Assembly (NCBI GenBank): GCA_947650365.1
Contig: CANTAL010000147.1
Coordinates: forward strand, 310,001-374,000
DNA: 64,000 nucleotides
Origin: Chamaelirium japonicum
Taxonomy: Eukaryota; Streptophyta; Magnoliopsida; Liliales; Melanthiaceae
Direction of reading: 5' to 3'
Shown here: in pieces, positions 63,022 through 64,000 of the stretch
Position numbering within the stretch: position 1 is the first letter of the stretch
Layout: each line of letters begins with the position of its first letter
Translations under genes and position numbers: made by a program
Notes under the pieces: generated by a model
Told to the model about the DNA's origin: nothing
Database searches by the model: none
Seen by the model: the letters and a program-made list of their open reading frames with translations, nothing else

Positions 63022-64000
63022 ATGGCGTCTTCTGGAAGCTCGAAGAAATCAGGTGGGGTCCCTTCGAAGAGGAAAGAAAAAGAGATTGTTGAGGTTCCAT
63101 CCTCTCCGAAGGGCGGCCGCGGCAAGGGCAAGGCTGTGCTTGCCGAACTGGGGCAGCTGGGAAAAAGACACCAGGGAGTTGGGTTTGCTTCAGCGCCATC
63201 GAGGCCAGAGTATATCCCTAAAGTACAGTTCATTCCGGGTCCGCTCATGTCTCTGTCAGAGGAAACTGAGTATGTATACAATACTGGTGGCGAGTTCACA
63301 GATTCAAAGAGGAAGAAGTGGCAGACATTGCTCTCTTTCTTCACCGAAGGAAGGGTGCAACCTTCGCTCCCCAGCATTCAGACTGCATTCGGCATTGACA
63401 AGAAGACCGTCTTCACCAACTTTGCTAGCAATGAGAAGGTCATGGGAACCATCGTAACCATCGGCCAACTCAACTGCGGTCTGCGTCTACCGTTGCCACC
63501 CTTTGCGGCAATATTACTGAACACTTCTGGCCTTTGCCCGGGGCAGGTCACTGGAAACGCCTGGCGAATTATCTACGCATTCTGCCGCGTGGAGTTGGAT
63601 TTTCAAGAGAACTTGAAGGCGTGCTACTCCAGCATCCCGGAAGGTGAAGACGCTCGGATCGAGCTTGGATACTTCTTCTTCCACTATCGATGGGCTTACA
63701 GAAAGGATAGCCCATTCTACAATTTGACTGGTGTGTCTCCACTGCGCCCGCTAACTGATACAGTCCCTTCGGACAAGTTGTATACAGATTGGCCTATCTC
63801 TGTTACCGGCGCATGGACACCCATCTCAGTGCCCGATACCCCCCGAGGTGAAGTGCATGACGCAGTGAAGATGTACAGCGAGGGAGGCATCTTTGCCTGG
63901 ACCTCCGAGAGGGCTGGAGCAATCGATAACTTATTTCTGGAGTTGACCTGTGGAACTAGGTCGTGGAAGCAGTTCTCCAACTGCCCCGTGAGATATGGCA
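63022..64000 (+). CDS. Extra ORF (aORF homologue) of element 3, partial at the window end
   Basis: Open for 326 codons from ATG 63022 with no stop before the window end. The N-terminus is basic and low-complexity (MASSGSSKKSGG; PSKRKEKE, possibly nuclear). Residues ~140-195 align with element 1's antisense product: GTIVTIGQLNCGLRLPL against GTVVSVGQLWSGLWLPL, and SGLCPGQVTGNAWRIIYAFC against AGLCPAQLPGNSWGILYGLA. Further on are FFFHYRWAYRKDSPFYNLTG and ISVTGAWTPI. The ORF is antisense to its host element, just as in element 1. It resembles the plant Transposase_28-like family; no catalytic residues are evident and its role is unknown. No break is visible, in contrast to element 1. Confidence 0.75.
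   Translation, partial: MASSGSSKKSGGVPSKRKEKEIVEVPSSPKGGRGKGKAVLAELGQLGKRHQGVGFASAPSRPEYIPKVQFIPGPLMSLSEETEYVYNTGGEFTDSKRKKWQTLLSFFTEGRVQPSLPSIQTAFGIDKKTVFTNFASNEKVMGTIVTIGQLNCGLRLPLPPFAAILLNTSGLCPGQVTGNAWRIIYAFCRVELDFQENLKACYSSIPEGEDARIELGYFFFHYRWAYRKDSPFYNLTGVSPLRPLTDTVPSDKLYTDWPISVTGAWTPISVPDTPRGEVHDAVKMYSEGGIFAWTSERAGAIDNLFLELTCGTRSWKQFSNCPVRYG

Larger units (their letters stand above)
60307..64000 (-). mobile_element. Element 3: nested minus-strand Tat-like LTR element, partial
   Basis: Inserted in element 2's gag in opposite orientation. Left to right in the window: its 3' LTR, PPT, 119-bp array, and an extra ORF reading + (antisense to the element). The orientation is set by the LTR termini, by the purine tract beside the LTR at 61188, and by the minus-strand TATA box. 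Its polyprotein genes and 5' LTR should lie to the right of the window. The arrangement mirrors the 3' half of element 1. Confidence 0.8.

Noticed and set aside
62660-63457. 265-aa plus-strand ORF overlapping the extra ORF of element 3
   Set aside because: Different frame from the ORF at 63022, which shows clear protein homology to element 1; its first part is non-coding spacer with promoter motifs.

Overview
The window is repeat-dense plant heterochromatin, probably pericentromeric or knob-like and most likely from a flowering plant. No host gene, tRNA, rRNA or CRISPR is visible. The plant assignment rests on Tat-lineage Ty3/gypsy LTR retrotransposons with dual RNase H, on a TGGCGCC-type primer binding site, and on plant-style TATA and CACGTG motifs. 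The species cannot be named from the sequence.

Layout: (1) 1-42622 is one uninterrupted array of a ~23-bp satellite (core AATTAGAATGGATCGTACGA, with a 28-bp variant). It flips orientation about 45 times. Many of the flip junctions are copies of each other. (2) 42623-55802 is a complete 13.2-kb LTR element (element 1, + strand) with a perfect GATTG target duplication. It holds gag, protease, RT, RNase H, archaeal-type RNase H and integrase in one frame broken by stop codons. Behind these lies a convergent antisense gene (53400 to 50488) with its own TATA box and a 77-bp intron, then a 145-bp tandem array and the 3' LTR. (3) 55803-57726 is satellite again. (4) 57727-60306 is the 5' LTR and partial gag of a sister element (element 2, + strand), inserted at the same GATTG register. 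(5) 60307-64000 is the 3' part of a third element (element 3, - strand) nested in element 2's gag. It shows its 3' LTR, polypurine tract, a very regular 119-bp palindrome-rich array, and an extra ORF reading + (63022 to beyond the end). That ORF is homologous to element 1's antisense gene.

How it works together: the satellite is the landing ground; elements 1 and 2 inserted into it, and element 3 inserted into element 2. Elements 1 and 3 share the layout pol / antisense extra gene / private tandem array / 3' LTR, although their arrays and LTRs are unrelated. This suggests the antisense gene is a selected module. A satellite segment at 28306-28740 is an almost exact paralogue of the empty site of element 1. 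It shows that this part of the satellite was duplicated in large blocks, most simply before the insertion. Element 1 (and element 2 as far as seen) cannot make an intact polyprotein; the visible part of element 3's extra ORF is unbroken.
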